Source: Neoroseomonas lacus
GTDB taxonomy: Bacteria; Pseudomonadota; Alphaproteobacteria; Acetobacterales; Acetobacteraceae
DNA length: 64,000 bases
Assembly: GCF_014644535.1 (NCBI RefSeq)
Contig: NZ_BMKW01000002.1
Location: 576,888-640,887, forward strand
Reading direction: 5' to 3'
Part shown: positions 8,427-16,522 of the stretch, piece by piece
How positions within the stretch are numbered: the first letter of the stretch is position 1
Layout of the letters: each line of letters starts with the position of its first letter
Program-made: the position numbers and the translations under genes
Notes under the pieces: generated by a model
Database searches by the model: none
What the model was told of the DNA's origin: nothing
The model's input: only the letters and a program-made list of their open reading frames with translations

Positions 8427-8746
8427 GGCGTGCCGCCGCCGCCGGGCGGCAGGCCGGCGCGGTGGCGAATGATGGCGACGGCGAGGTCGTGCAGCGCCGC
8501 CTGGCCGAGGTAGCCGAACACGAAGGCGAAGAGGAACCGGCCGTATTCGTTGAACTCGAGAAAGCCGCCGAGGGCATAGCCGGCACTGCCGACCAAGGCC
8601 GCGGAGGGCACCTCCCAAGCGAGGCACCAGCCAAAGCGCCGGCGCTCGGGGTTGTTCCAGCGCACGAAGCCACCGGCCAGGCCGGCGGCGGCGCCGAGCA
8701 GCAGGTCGCGCAGGATCTCCAGCAGGGTGAGAGCGTTCTGCGGCAT
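8423..8746 (-). CDS. Small membrane protein, probable phage holin
   Basis: The 107-aa protein has three hydrophobic, glycine-rich segments (about residues 14-28, 44-62 and 70-93) and a short C-terminal tail rich in Gly and Pro. A holin or holin-like role is suggested by small size, membrane segments and its place a few genes from the peptidase and spanin genes. A signal peptide is not obvious. It could instead be another small phage membrane protein. Confidence 0.55.
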   Translation of the reverse strand: MPQNALTLLEILRDLLLGAAAGLAGGFVRWNNPERRRFGWCLAWEVPSAALVGSAGYALGGFLEFNEYGRFLFAFVFGYLGQAALHDLAVAIIRHRAGLPPGGGGTP

Positions 8747-8755
8747 GGCGAACTC

Positions 8756-9064
8756 CTATCGCTGGCAGAGCACGCGCCAGGCGGTGCCGGAGGCGTCGCG
8801 CTCGGCGTGGGTGACGGTCAGCAGGTCGGGACCGAGGGCGAAGCTGTCGCCGGCGGCGAGGTCGGGGAGCTGGGCGATGGCGACCGAGAGGATGTCTGTC
8901 GCGGAGAGGATCTCGGTGCCGAAGGCATCGGCCACGCGATCCGGAGAGGAGCGCAGCACCCGAAGGGCGATCGGCATGCCACTGCCGCCCTGGCGGTAGA
9001 CCGCCTCGACCCCGAGATTTGGATCGGCGACCAGGGTCGCCATCGCGTCGGCGAAGGCGCTCAC
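8756..9064 (-). CDS. Phage head-tail joining protein
   Basis: A 102-aa protein with a GTG start overlapping the stop of the Rz1-like gene. The N-terminal helix (SAFADAMATLVADPNLG) and the C-terminal beta segment (SFALGPDLLTVTHAERDASGTAWRVL) resemble short head-tail attachment proteins of the gpFII type. It lies between head and tail genes, consistent with a connector role. Confidence 0.6.
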   Translation of the reverse strand: MSAFADAMATLVADPNLGVEAVYRQGGSGMPIALRVLRSSPDRVADAFGTEILSATDILSVAIAQLPDLAAGDSFALGPDLLTVTHAERDASGTAWRVLCQR

Positions 9065-9336
9065 TGCTCGCTCCCGTCGGCGTGGTTCAGCCGTCGCACC
9101 GCCGCCAGCCGCCCGGCGCAGTCGGCGTAGGCCGCGTCGTAGGCCAGCAGCAGCTCCGCCACCTGCCCCTGACTCAACTCTTGCGTGGCCGGCAGCTCCG
9201 GCGCGTCTGCACACACGAGCAGCGCGTCAGGGAGGCGCAGCGGCAGCAGCCGGATCTCCGGCGGTACGGCTGGCGCGCAGGCGCTCGACAGCATCGCGCA
9301 GCACAGGGGCAGCGCCGGCAGCGTGGCTCGGATCAC
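9061..9336 (-). CDS. Rz1-like outer spanin
   Basis: This 91-aa frame starts at a GTG inside the Rz-like gene in another reading frame and runs past its end, the nested arrangement of lambda Rz/Rz1. The N-terminus is hydrophobic and Cys-containing (LPLCCAMLSSAC), a possible though imperfect lipobox, followed by a proline-containing stretch (APAVPPEIRLLPL). Outer spanins are lipoproteins that pair with Rz to fuse inner and outer membranes during lysis. Its stop overlaps the next GTG. Weakness of the lipobox is the main doubt. Confidence 0.6.
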   Translation of the reverse strand: MIRATLPALPLCCAMLSSACAPAVPPEIRLLPLRLPDALLVCADAPELPATQELSQGQVAELLLAYDAAYADCAGRLAAVRRLNHADGSEQ

Positions 9337-9619
9337 GGCGGAGGGCCTCCAGGTTGGCGCCGAGGCGCGCGGCCTGGGCACGGGCGCGCTCGGCATCGCC
9401 GGTCAGCGCGGCGACATGGCGCGCGTGCTCGGTGGTGGCGCGGGCCAGCGCCGCCGCGTTCGCCTCCGCCGTGCGGCTGGCCGTCGCGGCATCGACGCGG
9501 GCGGCGTCGCGCTGCGATCGGAAGTGCCAGGCGGTCAGCGCCATCATGGCGACGGCTGCTGCCAGACCGATCGGCAGCGCGTGCCGGCCAAGCAGCGTGA
9601 GGATCGCGGCGCCGGTCAC
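9227..9619 (-). CDS. Rz-like inner spanin
   Basis: The 130-aa protein has one N-terminal transmembrane helix (about residues 10-28) followed by an Ala/Arg-rich alpha-helical, probably coiled-coil periplasmic region, the signature of i-spanins. Its GTG start overlaps the stop of the M15 peptidase gene (GTGA). The Rz1-like gene begins within its second half in a different frame. Together they should disrupt the outer membrane at the end of lysis. Confidence 0.7.
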   Translation of the reverse strand: MTGAAILTLLGRHALPIGLAAAVAMMALTAWHFRSQRDAARVDAATASRTAEANAAALARATTEHARHVAALTGDAERARAQAARLGANLEALRRDPSHAAGAAPVLRDAVERLRASRTAGDPAAAAAPP

Positions 9620-10014
9620 GGATACGCCGTGCGGTCGAGCTCGAAGTGCGGCCCGTCGCGGAAGGAGGCCCAGTCGCCGCCCCAAGCGATCGGCACGCCG
9701 AGGTCCTTCGCCGCAGCCTTCATCGCCGCACCGATCTGCTCGTACAGCGGCCAGTCCCAGCGGATCTCGCCCTGTTCCACCGCGCCGTCGCCGTCGTCGA
9801 GCCAGTAGGCCAGATCGACGGCATGGCCGGTGAGGTGCCGGCTGTTCATCGTGCGCGAGGCGCCGATCGCGACCAGCCGGGCCTGGCGTTCGCGCGAGCG
9901 CAGCCCCTCCGTGACGATGAAGGGCACCGCCAGGCGGGCCCGTTCGACGACGCGCACCAGGTCGCGGTGCACGCCCTCGAGGCGCGCGCGGTCGCGCGGC
10001 AGCAGCGCGCTCAT
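9616..10014 (-). CDS. M15 family peptidoglycan peptidase (endolysin)
   Basis: The 132-aa protein is a compact VanY/endolysin-type zinc peptidase: SRHLTGHAVDLA supplies the His and Asp ligands, and DGPHFEL the final His. M15 phage enzymes cleave peptide cross-links in peptidoglycan. It starts in ATGA overlap with the DUF2190 gene and is followed by overlapping spanin genes, forming a lysis cassette placed inside the head region. No signal sequence is present, so export would rely on the holin. Confidence 0.85.
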   Translation of the reverse strand: MSALLPRDRARLEGVHRDLVRVVERARLAVPFIVTEGLRSRERQARLVAIGASRTMNSRHLTGHAVDLAYWLDDGDGAVEQGEIRWDWPLYEQIGAAMKAAAKDLGVPIAWGGDWASFRDGPHFELDRTAYP

Positions 10015-10364
10015 CACGCCCCCGAGGCCGGCACGCGGGCCAGCATCACGCGGACCGTGGCATCGGCGGCGAGTGCGGCGACGGTGCAGAGGCCGACCTG
10101 GAAGTTGCCGGTCGCCGTGGTGGTGATGCGCCGGTTCGTGTTGTCCCAGAACACCCGCGCACCCTGGGTGATGGCGAGCGCGGGCTCTTTGGTCAGTTCG
10201 AACTCGCCGCGGGTCTCGCAGTCGACGCTGGCGTTCTGCGCGGCGTCGGACGCCGCCACCCCAAAGAACGCGCCGACCAGCATGCCCTGGCCGGAGAGGA
10301 TCCCCCCGGCATAGGGCACCACCATCGGGATGGAGCGCGCGTCGGGACGAATGCAGTTGCGCAT
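10014..10364 (-). CDS. DUF2190 family capsid decoration protein
   Basis: A 116-aa protein with the DUF2190 layout: an early VVPYAGGILSGQGMLVG segment, a central acidic region and a C-terminal stretch with ATVRVMLARV. These proteins decorate or stabilise capsids and are encoded just after the major capsid gene, as here. GGAG lies before the ATG. A hairpin separates it from the capsid gene. Confidence 0.75.
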   Translation of the reverse strand: MRNCIRPDARSIPMVVPYAGGILSGQGMLVGAFFGVAASDAAQNASVDCETRGEFELTKEPALAITQGARVFWDNTNRRITTTATGNFQVGLCTVAALAADATVRVMLARVPASGA

Positions 10365-10402
10365 GGAAGGGTCTCCTGAAACGCCGAAGGCGCCCCACCC
10401 CG

Positions 10403-10428
10403 CCCAGCCAAGCGGATGCTTGGCTGGG
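10403..10428 (-). terminator. Strong hairpin between capsid and decoration genes
   Basis: The inverted repeat CCCAGCCAAGC / GCTTGGCTGGG has perfect 11-base arms and a 4-base loop. It lies just after the capsid stop and has no following T-run, so it may attenuate or process the mRNA rather than end transcription. Confidence 0.45.
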
Positions 10429-10477
10429 GACCCGGGGGACGGGCGCCCTCGACGAAGCTGCTGCGTGGTGGGAAGGA

Positions 10478-12562
10478 TCAGGTGCCCGGATTGAACCAAG
10501 CGCCACGCCAGTCGATGGCGCCGACGCCGAAGTCGAAAATCACGCTGACTTCGACGCCATCCGCGCCATGCACCGGGCCGGTCGTCACCTGCGGCCCCTC
10601 GGCGCCGTTGAGGTAGCCGTAGACATAGACGGGTGCGGCGACCGGGTCGGAGAACAGGTACCAGCGGTTCGCCTGGATCAGCGGCTCGATCACCGGCTGC
10701 ACGAAGCCGGCAAAGACGTTCGCCTTGCCAATCTCGCTCGCCTGCACCACCACCGTCGCCTGGCGCGCGGCGAGCTCGAGGTTCGGCCCGACCAGCAGGC
10801 GCATGGTCTGGCCCATGGAGATCGGCAGGCCGTCCAGCGTGCGCTGCTTCATGATGGCGGTGCGGCCGGCGCCGATGGTCGAGGTGTCGAGCACGGTGCC
10901 GGTGCTGGCCTTGTTGGCGCGCGCCGCACCGGTGGCAAACACGGGCGCGCTGCCGGTGGAGAGCGTCGGGCCGTCACCATTGGCCGAGTTCAGCAGGTTG
11001 TAGGCGGTGGCGTTCTCGAACTCGGCGACGCGGCGGCCGATGGCGGCGGCGAAGTCGGTGAAGGCGCCGAGGTCGTCATTGACCAGCATCGGCCGCGTGA
11101 CGCGGATGCGCCGCGCGAAGGTCTGCAGCAGGACGATCTCCTGGCTCTCGGACATGGTCCCGACCTGGATCTCGCCGTTCTCGGCGAGCGGCAGCAGGGT
11201 CGGAAAGTCGCCGATGCGCAGGTGGCGGTGCGGCTTGAAGTCGCGGAAGTCGCGCCGGAGGAAGACCTGGCGGTAGGTGGGCTGCGCCGGCTGATAGGCG
11301 GCGAGCAGCATCTTGTTGGCTGCCGCCGCCAGCAGCAGCGGAAAGTCAGAGCTGGTGTGGAAGGCGCGCTCGGCGAGCAGGGTCGGGTTGCGGGGCACGC
11401 CGCGCTCGCCGCGGGCACGGAGCAACTCCCCGATCATGTCGGAGGGACGCCAGCCGATGAACTCGGCGTGGCGGCCGCTCCGACCATTCTCCCCCTGGGG
11501 CTGGTAGCCCGGCATCGCGCGGGCGGCGAGCGCCTCGGCCATGGCGTCGAGGATCTGCGCCGGGTCGTCGTGGCCGGCGCCGGTCTCAGGCCGGGCGGGA
11601 ATGGACGGCCGCGGGCCCTGCACCACCAGGGCATCGAACAGAGCGCGGCGGGCCTGGTCGCCGGTCCAGCCCTGGGCGATGGCCTCGGCACGGACCGGGG
11701 TGATGCGGTCCGCCGGCAGGAGGGCACGGGCGGCGTCGACCGCGGCGTCGATGCCGGCGATGCGCTCGCGCTCGGCGCGCTGGGCCTCGGCGCGCACCGC
11801 GTCGAGGTCCGGTGCTGCGCGGGTTGGCGCGGGCACCGGGGCGCTGAGCGTGGTGGTCACGGTGGCCTCCTGGGGCGGGGTGGTGGACGGCGCGGCGGAC
11901 GGCGGCGCCGACGGGGCAGCAGCCGGGGTCTCCGGCGTCGTCTCGGGCATGGGTGGATCCTCATCAGGCAGGGCGGGCTCGATCGCTGGCGCGGGGAGGC
12001 CCTGCTCCCCCTGCGCGCGGACTGCGGCGTCGCGGTCCACGGGGACCGGCACGACGGAGATCTCGAAGGGCTCCCAATCCACCGCACGGTGGACGGTCTC
12101 GCCGGTGGCGGCATCGGGCCGCGGCTCGTAGCGGTGCACGCGATAGCCGACGCTGACCGCGCGCAGCGTGCCGTCGGCGATGCGCTGCCAGACCGGCTCC
12201 ACATCGGCAGCGGTGCTGAACTGCAGCGTGGCGTAGCCGCGCCCGCGCTCGAGGCGGGCAGCGGTGACGCGGCCGAGCACATCGCGCGCGCCGCCACGGC
12301 GGTGGGTGTCGAGCACCGGCGCCTGGCCGGAGCGCAGCGCGTCCATGCGCACCGCGTTCGGCGACATTTCCAGCTCCTCGGTGATCAGGCCGAGGGCGGG
12401 GACGAAGTTGCGCGCGCGGGCGCCGGTGGACCACACGACCTCGACGGAGCGTGCGGCGCGATCGACAGTGGCCGGGGCCGCCAGTGCGCGCTGCGCCACG
12501 ATGGTCATGGATGGGGCATCCGGCGCAGCATCGCTGCCGCCCGGTTCGGTGGTCTCGGTCAT
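10478..12562 (-). CDS. Prohead protease / major capsid protein fusion
   Basis: This 694-aa protein joins two head functions. Residues about 20-150 resemble the peptidase S78 prohead protease (RSVEVVWSTGARARNFVP, LDTHRRGG, GTLRAVSVGYRV). A Pro/Ala/Thr-rich linker (about 170-250) leads to a capsid domain with HLRIGDFPTLLPLAENGEI, RPMLVNDDLGAFTDF and SMGQTMRLLVGPNLE. The protease should cut the scaffold and itself off during head maturation. The ATG (MTETTEP) is two bases after a fragment of the portal gene stop. It is intact. Confidence 0.9.
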   Translation of the reverse strand: MTETTEPGGSDAAPDAPSMTIVAQRALAAPATVDRAARSVEVVWSTGARARNFVPALGLITEELEMSPNAVRMDALRSGQAPVLDTHRRGGARDVLGRVTAARLERGRGYATLQFSTAADVEPVWQRIADGTLRAVSVGYRVHRYEPRPDAATGETVHRAVDWEPFEISVVPVPVDRDAAVRAQGEQGLPAPAIEPALPDEDPPMPETTPETPAAAPSAPPSAAPSTTPPQEATVTTTLSAPVPAPTRAAPDLDAVRAEAQRAERERIAGIDAAVDAARALLPADRITPVRAEAIAQGWTGDQARRALFDALVVQGPRPSIPARPETGAGHDDPAQILDAMAEALAARAMPGYQPQGENGRSGRHAEFIGWRPSDMIGELLRARGERGVPRNPTLLAERAFHTSSDFPLLLAAAANKMLLAAYQPAQPTYRQVFLRRDFRDFKPHRHLRIGDFPTLLPLAENGEIQVGTMSESQEIVLLQTFARRIRVTRPMLVNDDLGAFTDFAAAIGRRVAEFENATAYNLLNSANGDGPTLSTGSAPVFATGAARANKASTGTVLDTSTIGAGRTAIMKQRTLDGLPISMGQTMRLLVGPNLELAARQATVVVQASEIGKANVFAGFVQPVIEPLIQANRWYLFSDPVAAPVYVYGYLNGAEGPQVTTGPVHGADGVEVSVIFDFGVGAIDWRGAWFNPGT

Positions 12563-12564
12563 GC

Positions 12565-12667
12565 TCAGCCCTGTGCTGGGGTCTCGCGCGGCGGAGCCGC
12601 GGCGCCGGTGGCGTCGATCTCGACCGCGCCCAGCTGCGTGCCTTTCTGCGCCGCGCAATTCGGCGCT
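12565..12667 (-). pseudogene. Portal 3'-end copy A (beside capsid gene)
   Basis: The frame reads VEIDATGAAAPPRETPAQG and stops two bases before the protease/capsid start, where the portal gene should end in an uninterrupted operon. It matches the 3' end of the complete portal gene at 13873-13983. It has no start and is probably the original end of the portal gene, separated from its body by cargo. Confidence 0.65.
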
Positions 12668-12733
12668 ACGGGGCTATCCCGTGGAACCCTATCCCGCGAT
12701 ACGCTGCAGGGCAGGTTGGCAAGGGAGGGTATG

Positions 12734-13105
12734 ATGCGGGACGCAGATCTTGCGGATATTGAGCGCGTCGCTTGGCTCTACATGGACGGCATGCACGAGT
12801 GCGACCCAGAGAAACTGAACGCTGCTTTCCATCCGACAGCTCGGATCCAGGGATACCGAGGCGGCGACTGGCGAGGCCTCACACGCGAGCAATTCGTGGG
12901 TTACGCCGCGGACCTGGGATCCAGGCAAGCGGTCGGTGAGCCATTCGACATGCAGATTCTCTCGATCGAACGCGCCGGGCGTGCTGCTGTCGTGAGAGTG
13001 TCGATGCGCTGGAACGGTCGGGACTACACCGACTTCCTCTCCATGATCCGGCGGGATGATGGCGGGTGGTCCATAAGTGAGAAGACCTTCTATTCGGCGA
13101 CATAG
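12734..13105 (+). CDS. SnoaL/NTF2-like protein (cargo)
   Basis: The 123-aa protein has the cone-shaped NTF2/SnoaL pattern: an N-terminal helix (DIERVAWLYMDGMHECD), a hydrophobic strand (FHPTARIQGY) and closing strands (YTDFLSMIRRDDGGWSISEKTFY). Family members bind small ligands or catalyse simple isomerase or hydratase reactions; no specific activity can be assigned. GGAGG lies 5 bases before the second of two adjacent ATGs, which was chosen. It points against the head operon and is bracketed by copies of the portal 3' end. Confidence 0.8.
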   Translation: MRDADLADIERVAWLYMDGMHECDPEKLNAAFHPTARIQGYRGGDWRGLTREQFVGYAADLGSRQAVGEPFDMQILSIERAGRAAVVRVSMRWNGRDYTDFLSMIRRDDGGWSISEKTFYSAT

Positions 13106-13282
13106 GAGCGCCCCGCGGCGTCGCCGTCCGAGATGATGCGCGCTTCATCGGGTCGCGGCCGGTCAGCGGATCCTTGGGTCGCAGCACCCGTTGCAGCGAT
13201 CTCCACCGCAGCCATCTGCGCGGCGTCCTGGGCGGCGCCGGACTTCGCCACCCGGCGCGGATCGGTGTCGAGCGAGATGCCT
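13090..13282 (-). pseudogene. Portal 3'-end copy B (between two cargo genes)
   Basis: The minus-strand frame reads ISLDTDPRRVAKSGAAQDAAQ and continues through VEIAATGAAT, nearly identical to the portal C-terminus, then diverges (ending SYVAE) and stops inside the 3' end of the SnoaL-like gene. It has no start codon or upstream portal body. It is a duplicated fragment separating the SnoaL-like gene from the lipoprotein gene. Confidence 0.7.
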
Positions 13283-13383
13283 ATTCCCTCGGTTGCGCGT
13301 GGACAGGGAGCAACTGCATCAGTAACGATTTCGGTGACAGGCTGAGTGGCGGCACACCGCTGAGATAGGTCAGGGAGACTCGA

Positions 13384-13824
13384 ATGGTCGATTGCCGTCG
13401 GAGCGCAAGTGCTCTTGCCTTGCTCCTGGCGCTCGCTGGATGCACTGCATCAACCAGCTCTACGGCTCCTAGTACAGGGGCATTGCCCCAAGCTGCCTCA
13501 TCGTATGACGGCCGATATCAAGGGACAGGTCGCTTCGTTTCTGGGACTGGCTGCCCGGGCGGCAATGCCGAGTTCCCGGTTACAATGAACGTCGCCCGAG
13601 GTGCTGCGAGTATGCTGCTGCTTGGTAACGGCAGAGGTCTTTTCGGCCCGGTAAGTGCTAACGGAGGCCTTGAACAACTCCGGTGGGAGGGCGACAGCGG
13701 CGTGGTCGGTGAATCGCGTGGTCAGATCGACTATGGCAGCTTCAATCTCGAATATGTCTATGACTGGCCACCGGCCAATGCAGTCAGGTGTCGATTTCGC
13801 TACGCGGGCCGCCGTGCCGCCTAA
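13384..13824 (+). CDS. Putative lipoprotein, 146 aa (cargo)
   Basis: A 146-aa protein with a lipoprotein signal peptide: a hydrophobic run followed by the lipobox LALAGC at about residue 20, then a Ser/Thr linker. The mature part is beta-rich with a few Cys residues (TGCPGG, AVRCRF) that could form a disulfide. No family is recognised. GGGA lies before the ATG. It sits between portal copy B and the complete portal gene, opposite to phage transcription. Confidence 0.7.
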   Translation: MVDCRRSASALALLLALAGCTASTSSTAPSTGALPQAASSYDGRYQGTGRFVSGTGCPGGNAEFPVTMNVARGAASMLLLGNGRGLFGPVSANGGLEQLRWEGDSGVVGESRGQIDYGSFNLEYVYDWPPANAVRCRFRYAGRRAA

Positions 13825-13847
13825 CTGATCTGTGTCTACGAGAACGC

Positions 13848-15314
13848 TCAGGCATCGTTGCCTCTGACCGGTGCCGCGGCGCCGGTAGCGGCGATCTCGA
13901 CCGCGGCCATCTGCGCCGCGTCCTGCGCGGCGCCGGACTTCGCGACCCTGCGCGGATCGGTGTCGAGGGAAATGCCGGCCTCGTCGAGCAGGGCATTGGC
14001 CTCACGCATCATCTCCACCGCGGCGCGGAAATCGTAGCCGAAGGCCCCGGCCGCCTCGGGCTGCGGCACGAAGCCGGCGCGCACCTGGGCGATGAGCGCG
14101 GTGGTGTCCTTCAGCGGGTCGATCATCTCGTGTGCGGGCGGGACGTGGCTGACGCCGTCCGGCATGTCCGCGCCCCACAGCCCGAGCAAGGCGCCCTGCG
14201 CATGGAAGCGCTCCGCGATGGGGCGCACCAGCATGGGGATCAGCATGCCGTACTGGACCTGCTCGCAGAGGCGGCGGAACTCGATCTTGCCGGCGCGCAG
14301 GCTGGAGTAGTTCGCCTGGGTCAGGTCGCCAGACACCTGGTCGTAGGTCAGGCCGGCGCCAACCGCGGCGGCCTCGAGGGCGCGACGGGCGAAAGCGGCG
14401 TGGCTGCCGCCGCCCGAGGGGTTCACGACTTCCACCGAGCCCATGCCGCGGCGATACAGGATCATGCCGGGCTCAAAGCTCTCGACCGTCCGGCCCTGCG
14501 CATCCCGGAGCAGACCGGCGGCCGCACCCGTCAGCGCCTCCTCGCCTTCCTCGGTCACCACCGCGGCGAGGCACGCCTCGATCTTGGCCTTCATCAGCAG
14601 CGCGGCCTCATAGTCGCCGAGGTCGCGCAGTCGCAGCAGCACCGGGGCGAGCCACGAGACGTCGCGCAACTGGCCAGGCCGGCGCTTGCGATAGACGTGC
14701 AGCACCTCCGACGCCGGGATGCGCTGGCTGCTCTGCCAGGTCGCGCCCGGCAGCATCCAGGCGGCGCCGGGATGCACCAGATGCAGCCAGTAGCCGACCG
14801 GCTCGCCGGCCTCGCCGAGGGTGATGCCCTGGATCGTGGCGGCGCCGTCGACCATGCCGTTGCGCGCGGTGTCGAGATGGTCGCTTTCCAGCATCTGCAG
14901 CCGCAAGCCGATCGGATTGGCAGACGATGGCGGCACCATCAAGAAGCGCACGAAGCACTCGCCGCTTTCGACCACCGCCCGCATGACCAGCGCCTGCAGA
15001 CCGTACAGATCGAGCCGCCCCTCGGCATCACAGGCGGTGCTCTCCGCCCAACGCTGCCACGCCCGGCCGTGCGCGTCGTCCGGCCAGCGCGTGGTGATGC
15101 CGGCGCCGACAGCATTGCCGGTCCAGAGATCGACGATGCGGCTGGCATAGGGATCGTTGCGGACAGCGTCGCGGGCGCGCCGCGCGACCGTCGCAGCGGC
15201 CATGCCGACCTCGGCATTGGCGCTGCCGCCCGAAGGTGCCCAGGCCGAGGTGCGGTGGTCCTGCGCGGCGGCATAGCCGCGCAGGACATTCCATGCATCA
15301 CGGAGACGGCCCAT
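13848..15314 (-). CDS. Phage portal protein (lambda gpB type)
   Basis: The 488-aa protein matches lambda-family portals: an N-terminal RRARDAVRNDPYASRIVDLWTGNAVG segment, then VMRAVVESGECFVRF, and WLAPVLLRLRDLGDYEAALLMKAKIE near the centre. Portals form the dodecameric vertex through which DNA enters and leaves the head. The ATG overlaps the stop of the gpW-like gene. The C-terminus ends APVRGNDA, different from the fragment left beside the capsid gene, so its last codons were rewritten by the cargo insertions. Confidence 0.92.
   Translation of the reverse strand: MGRLRDAWNVLRGYAAAQDHRTSAWAPSGGSANAEVGMAAATVARRARDAVRNDPYASRIVDLWTGNAVGAGITTRWPDDAHGRAWQRWAESTACDAEGRLDLYGLQALVMRAVVESGECFVRFLMVPPSSANPIGLRLQMLESDHLDTARNGMVDGAATIQGITLGEAGEPVGYWLHLVHPGAAWMLPGATWQSSQRIPASEVLHVYRKRRPGQLRDVSWLAPVLLRLRDLGDYEAALLMKAKIEACLAAVVTEEGEEALTGAAAGLLRDAQGRTVESFEPGMILYRRGMGSVEVVNPSGGGSHAAFARRALEAAAVGAGLTYDQVSGDLTQANYSSLRAGKIEFRRLCEQVQYGMLIPMLVRPIAERFHAQGALLGLWGADMPDGVSHVPPAHEMIDPLKDTTALIAQVRAGFVPQPEAAGAFGYDFRAAVEMMREANALLDEAGISLDTDPRRVAKSGAAQDAAQMAAVEIAATGAAAPVRGNDA
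13873..13983 (-). repeat. Portal 3'-end copy C (inside complete portal gene)
   Basis: This segment of the portal coding sequence is repeated, with substitutions, at 13181-13282 (copy B) and in part at 12596-12667 (copy A). The copies are in the same orientation and separate the SnoaL-like and lipoprotein genes from each other and from phage genes. Confidence 0.75.
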
Positions 15315-15550
15315 CACCTGCTTCCCTCGCGCGCGAAGCTGGCGAAGGTGACGCTCGGGCGACGCGCGGCGCTGTTCTCCGCCGCGTGGAGCACCGCGAG
15401 CGCCCGCCCGAGTTCATCCAGCGAGCGGTATTCGACTGTGCGGCCGTCGAAAGTCACACGCGTGGTACCGCCGGTGTAGGCGGCCGCGAGGGTGGCGGCA
15501 CGGCTGCCGGAAGGTTGCGCCAGCGCCCAGGCGAGAACAGCAGGGTCCAT
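15314..15550 (-). CDS. gpW-like head-tail joining protein
   Basis: A 78-aa protein with ATGA overlaps at both ends. It starts MDPAVLAWALAQPSG and contains RVTFDGRTVEYRSLDELGRALAVL, the short beta-hairpin plus helix pattern of lambda gpW, which plugs the portal after packaging. Its position directly before the portal gene matches lambda order. Confidence 0.75.
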   Translation of the reverse strand: MDPAVLAWALAQPSGSRAATLAAAYTGGTTRVTFDGRTVEYRSLDELGRALAVLHAAENSAARRPSVTFASFAREGSR

Positions 15551-16158
15551 CACGCCGCCCGCAGCGTCGGCAGCGGTGCTGCGGCGTTCACCAGATAGGA
15601 CAGCCCGGTGGGCGGGTTCGGCATCATCGGCACGCCGGCCTGATGGGGCAGCGACGCGAAGAACCCGTTCTCGCTCCCGGTGGTGCCACCGCCGGCGCCG
15701 CCATCCGCCGCGGCCGAGCCGAGCAGCAGCGTGTTCCCCCCGCTGAACGCCTGCGTGCTGGTGCCGCGCACCGAGGGCGCTCCCGAGAAGTACAGCAGCA
15801 GCCACCAGACCCCGGCCGAGATCCAGCGCGGCTGCGCAAAGGGGCAGAGTGCATTGCCGGCGGAGGTGGTGTCGGCGTCCGCGAGCGGCTCCTCGATCAC
15901 TGCCCCCGGCCGGCCGGCGAAATTGTCGGCAGCCAGCGCCATGCGCAGAACGCCCGAGGCGCCCGTCGTCACGCTCACCGCCATGGCCGAGAACAGCCCG
16001 GGCCGCGCCAGCACGTAGGGGACGCAGTACAGCCGGTTCGCCGTCATCGCGACCGCGCCGCCCACCGCGCGGGCGTGCTGCGAGGCGTAGAAGCGCCCCG
16101 AGACGTAGGGCAGCATCGCTGGCGCGGGCGGCAGGTAGTGCTGGAACAGCGCGGTCAT
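15550..16158 (-). CDS. Conserved-looking phage protein, 202 aa
   Basis: The protein lies in the packaging-head operon and overlaps its neighbours by 1-4 bases on both sides. It is Ala/Gly-rich with a beta-strand composition and a YVSGRFYASQHARAVGG start, resembling virion surface proteins rather than an enzyme. No family is recognised. A decoration or fibre-like role is possible from composition only. Confidence 0.65.
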   Translation of the reverse strand: MTALFQHYLPPAPAMLPYVSGRFYASQHARAVGGAVAMTANRLYCVPYVLARPGLFSAMAVSVTTGASGVLRMALAADNFAGRPGAVIEEPLADADTTSAGNALCPFAQPRWISAGVWWLLLYFSGAPSVRGTSTQAFSGGNTLLLGSAAADGGAGGGTTGSENGFFASLPHQAGVPMMPNPPTGLSYLVNAAAPLPTLRAA

Positions 16159-16508
16159 GCGAGCGGCCGGATGCCGAGGGTGAGGAGGCGTTCCGCTGCC
16201 TGATTCACTGGCGCGGCGGCAAGGCCGGAGCGCAGCCGCAGCCAGCGCCAGCCAAGCAGCAGCGTCGGCGGTAGGGTGAGCGCCCGGCCGGCGGCGGCCG
16301 TCAGCACCACCTCATTGCCGAGATGGTCATGCAGGTCGGCCCAGGCCGCGGGCTCGCCCTCGTCGAGTGAGCCCTGCAGGGTCAACGGGGCGTCGGTCCA
16401 GGCGACGGGCAGCAGCAGCAGGCAGACGCCGTAGCCGACGCTGGCGACGGGTCCGCTCAGCGCCTGGCCGGCAGCGATGCTGGTGCGCACGGGCACGATC
16501 GCGGTCAT
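16155..16508 (-). CDS. Phage protein of unknown function, 117 aa
   Basis: The ATG (MTAIVPVRTSIA) has GGAG six bases upstream, and the TGA overlaps the next start. The protein is Leu/Ala-rich with a hydrophobic central strand (YGVCLLLLPVAW) and a WLRLRSGL segment. It lies just downstream of the large terminase gene. It could be a small head-completion or decoration protein; there is no motif to settle this. Confidence 0.6.
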   Translation of the reverse strand: MTAIVPVRTSIAAGQALSGPVASVGYGVCLLLLPVAWTDAPLTLQGSLDEGEPAAWADLHDHLGNEVVLTAAAGRALTLPPTLLLGWRWLRLRSGLAAAPVNQAAERLLTLGIRPLA

Positions 16509-16522
16509 CAGAATCTCCAGTG

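Noticed and set aside
10568..13105. A very long plus-strand frame that includes the SnoaL-like gene
   Set aside because: Only the last 123 codons, preceded by a ribosome site, look like protein; the rest is antisense to the capsid gene.
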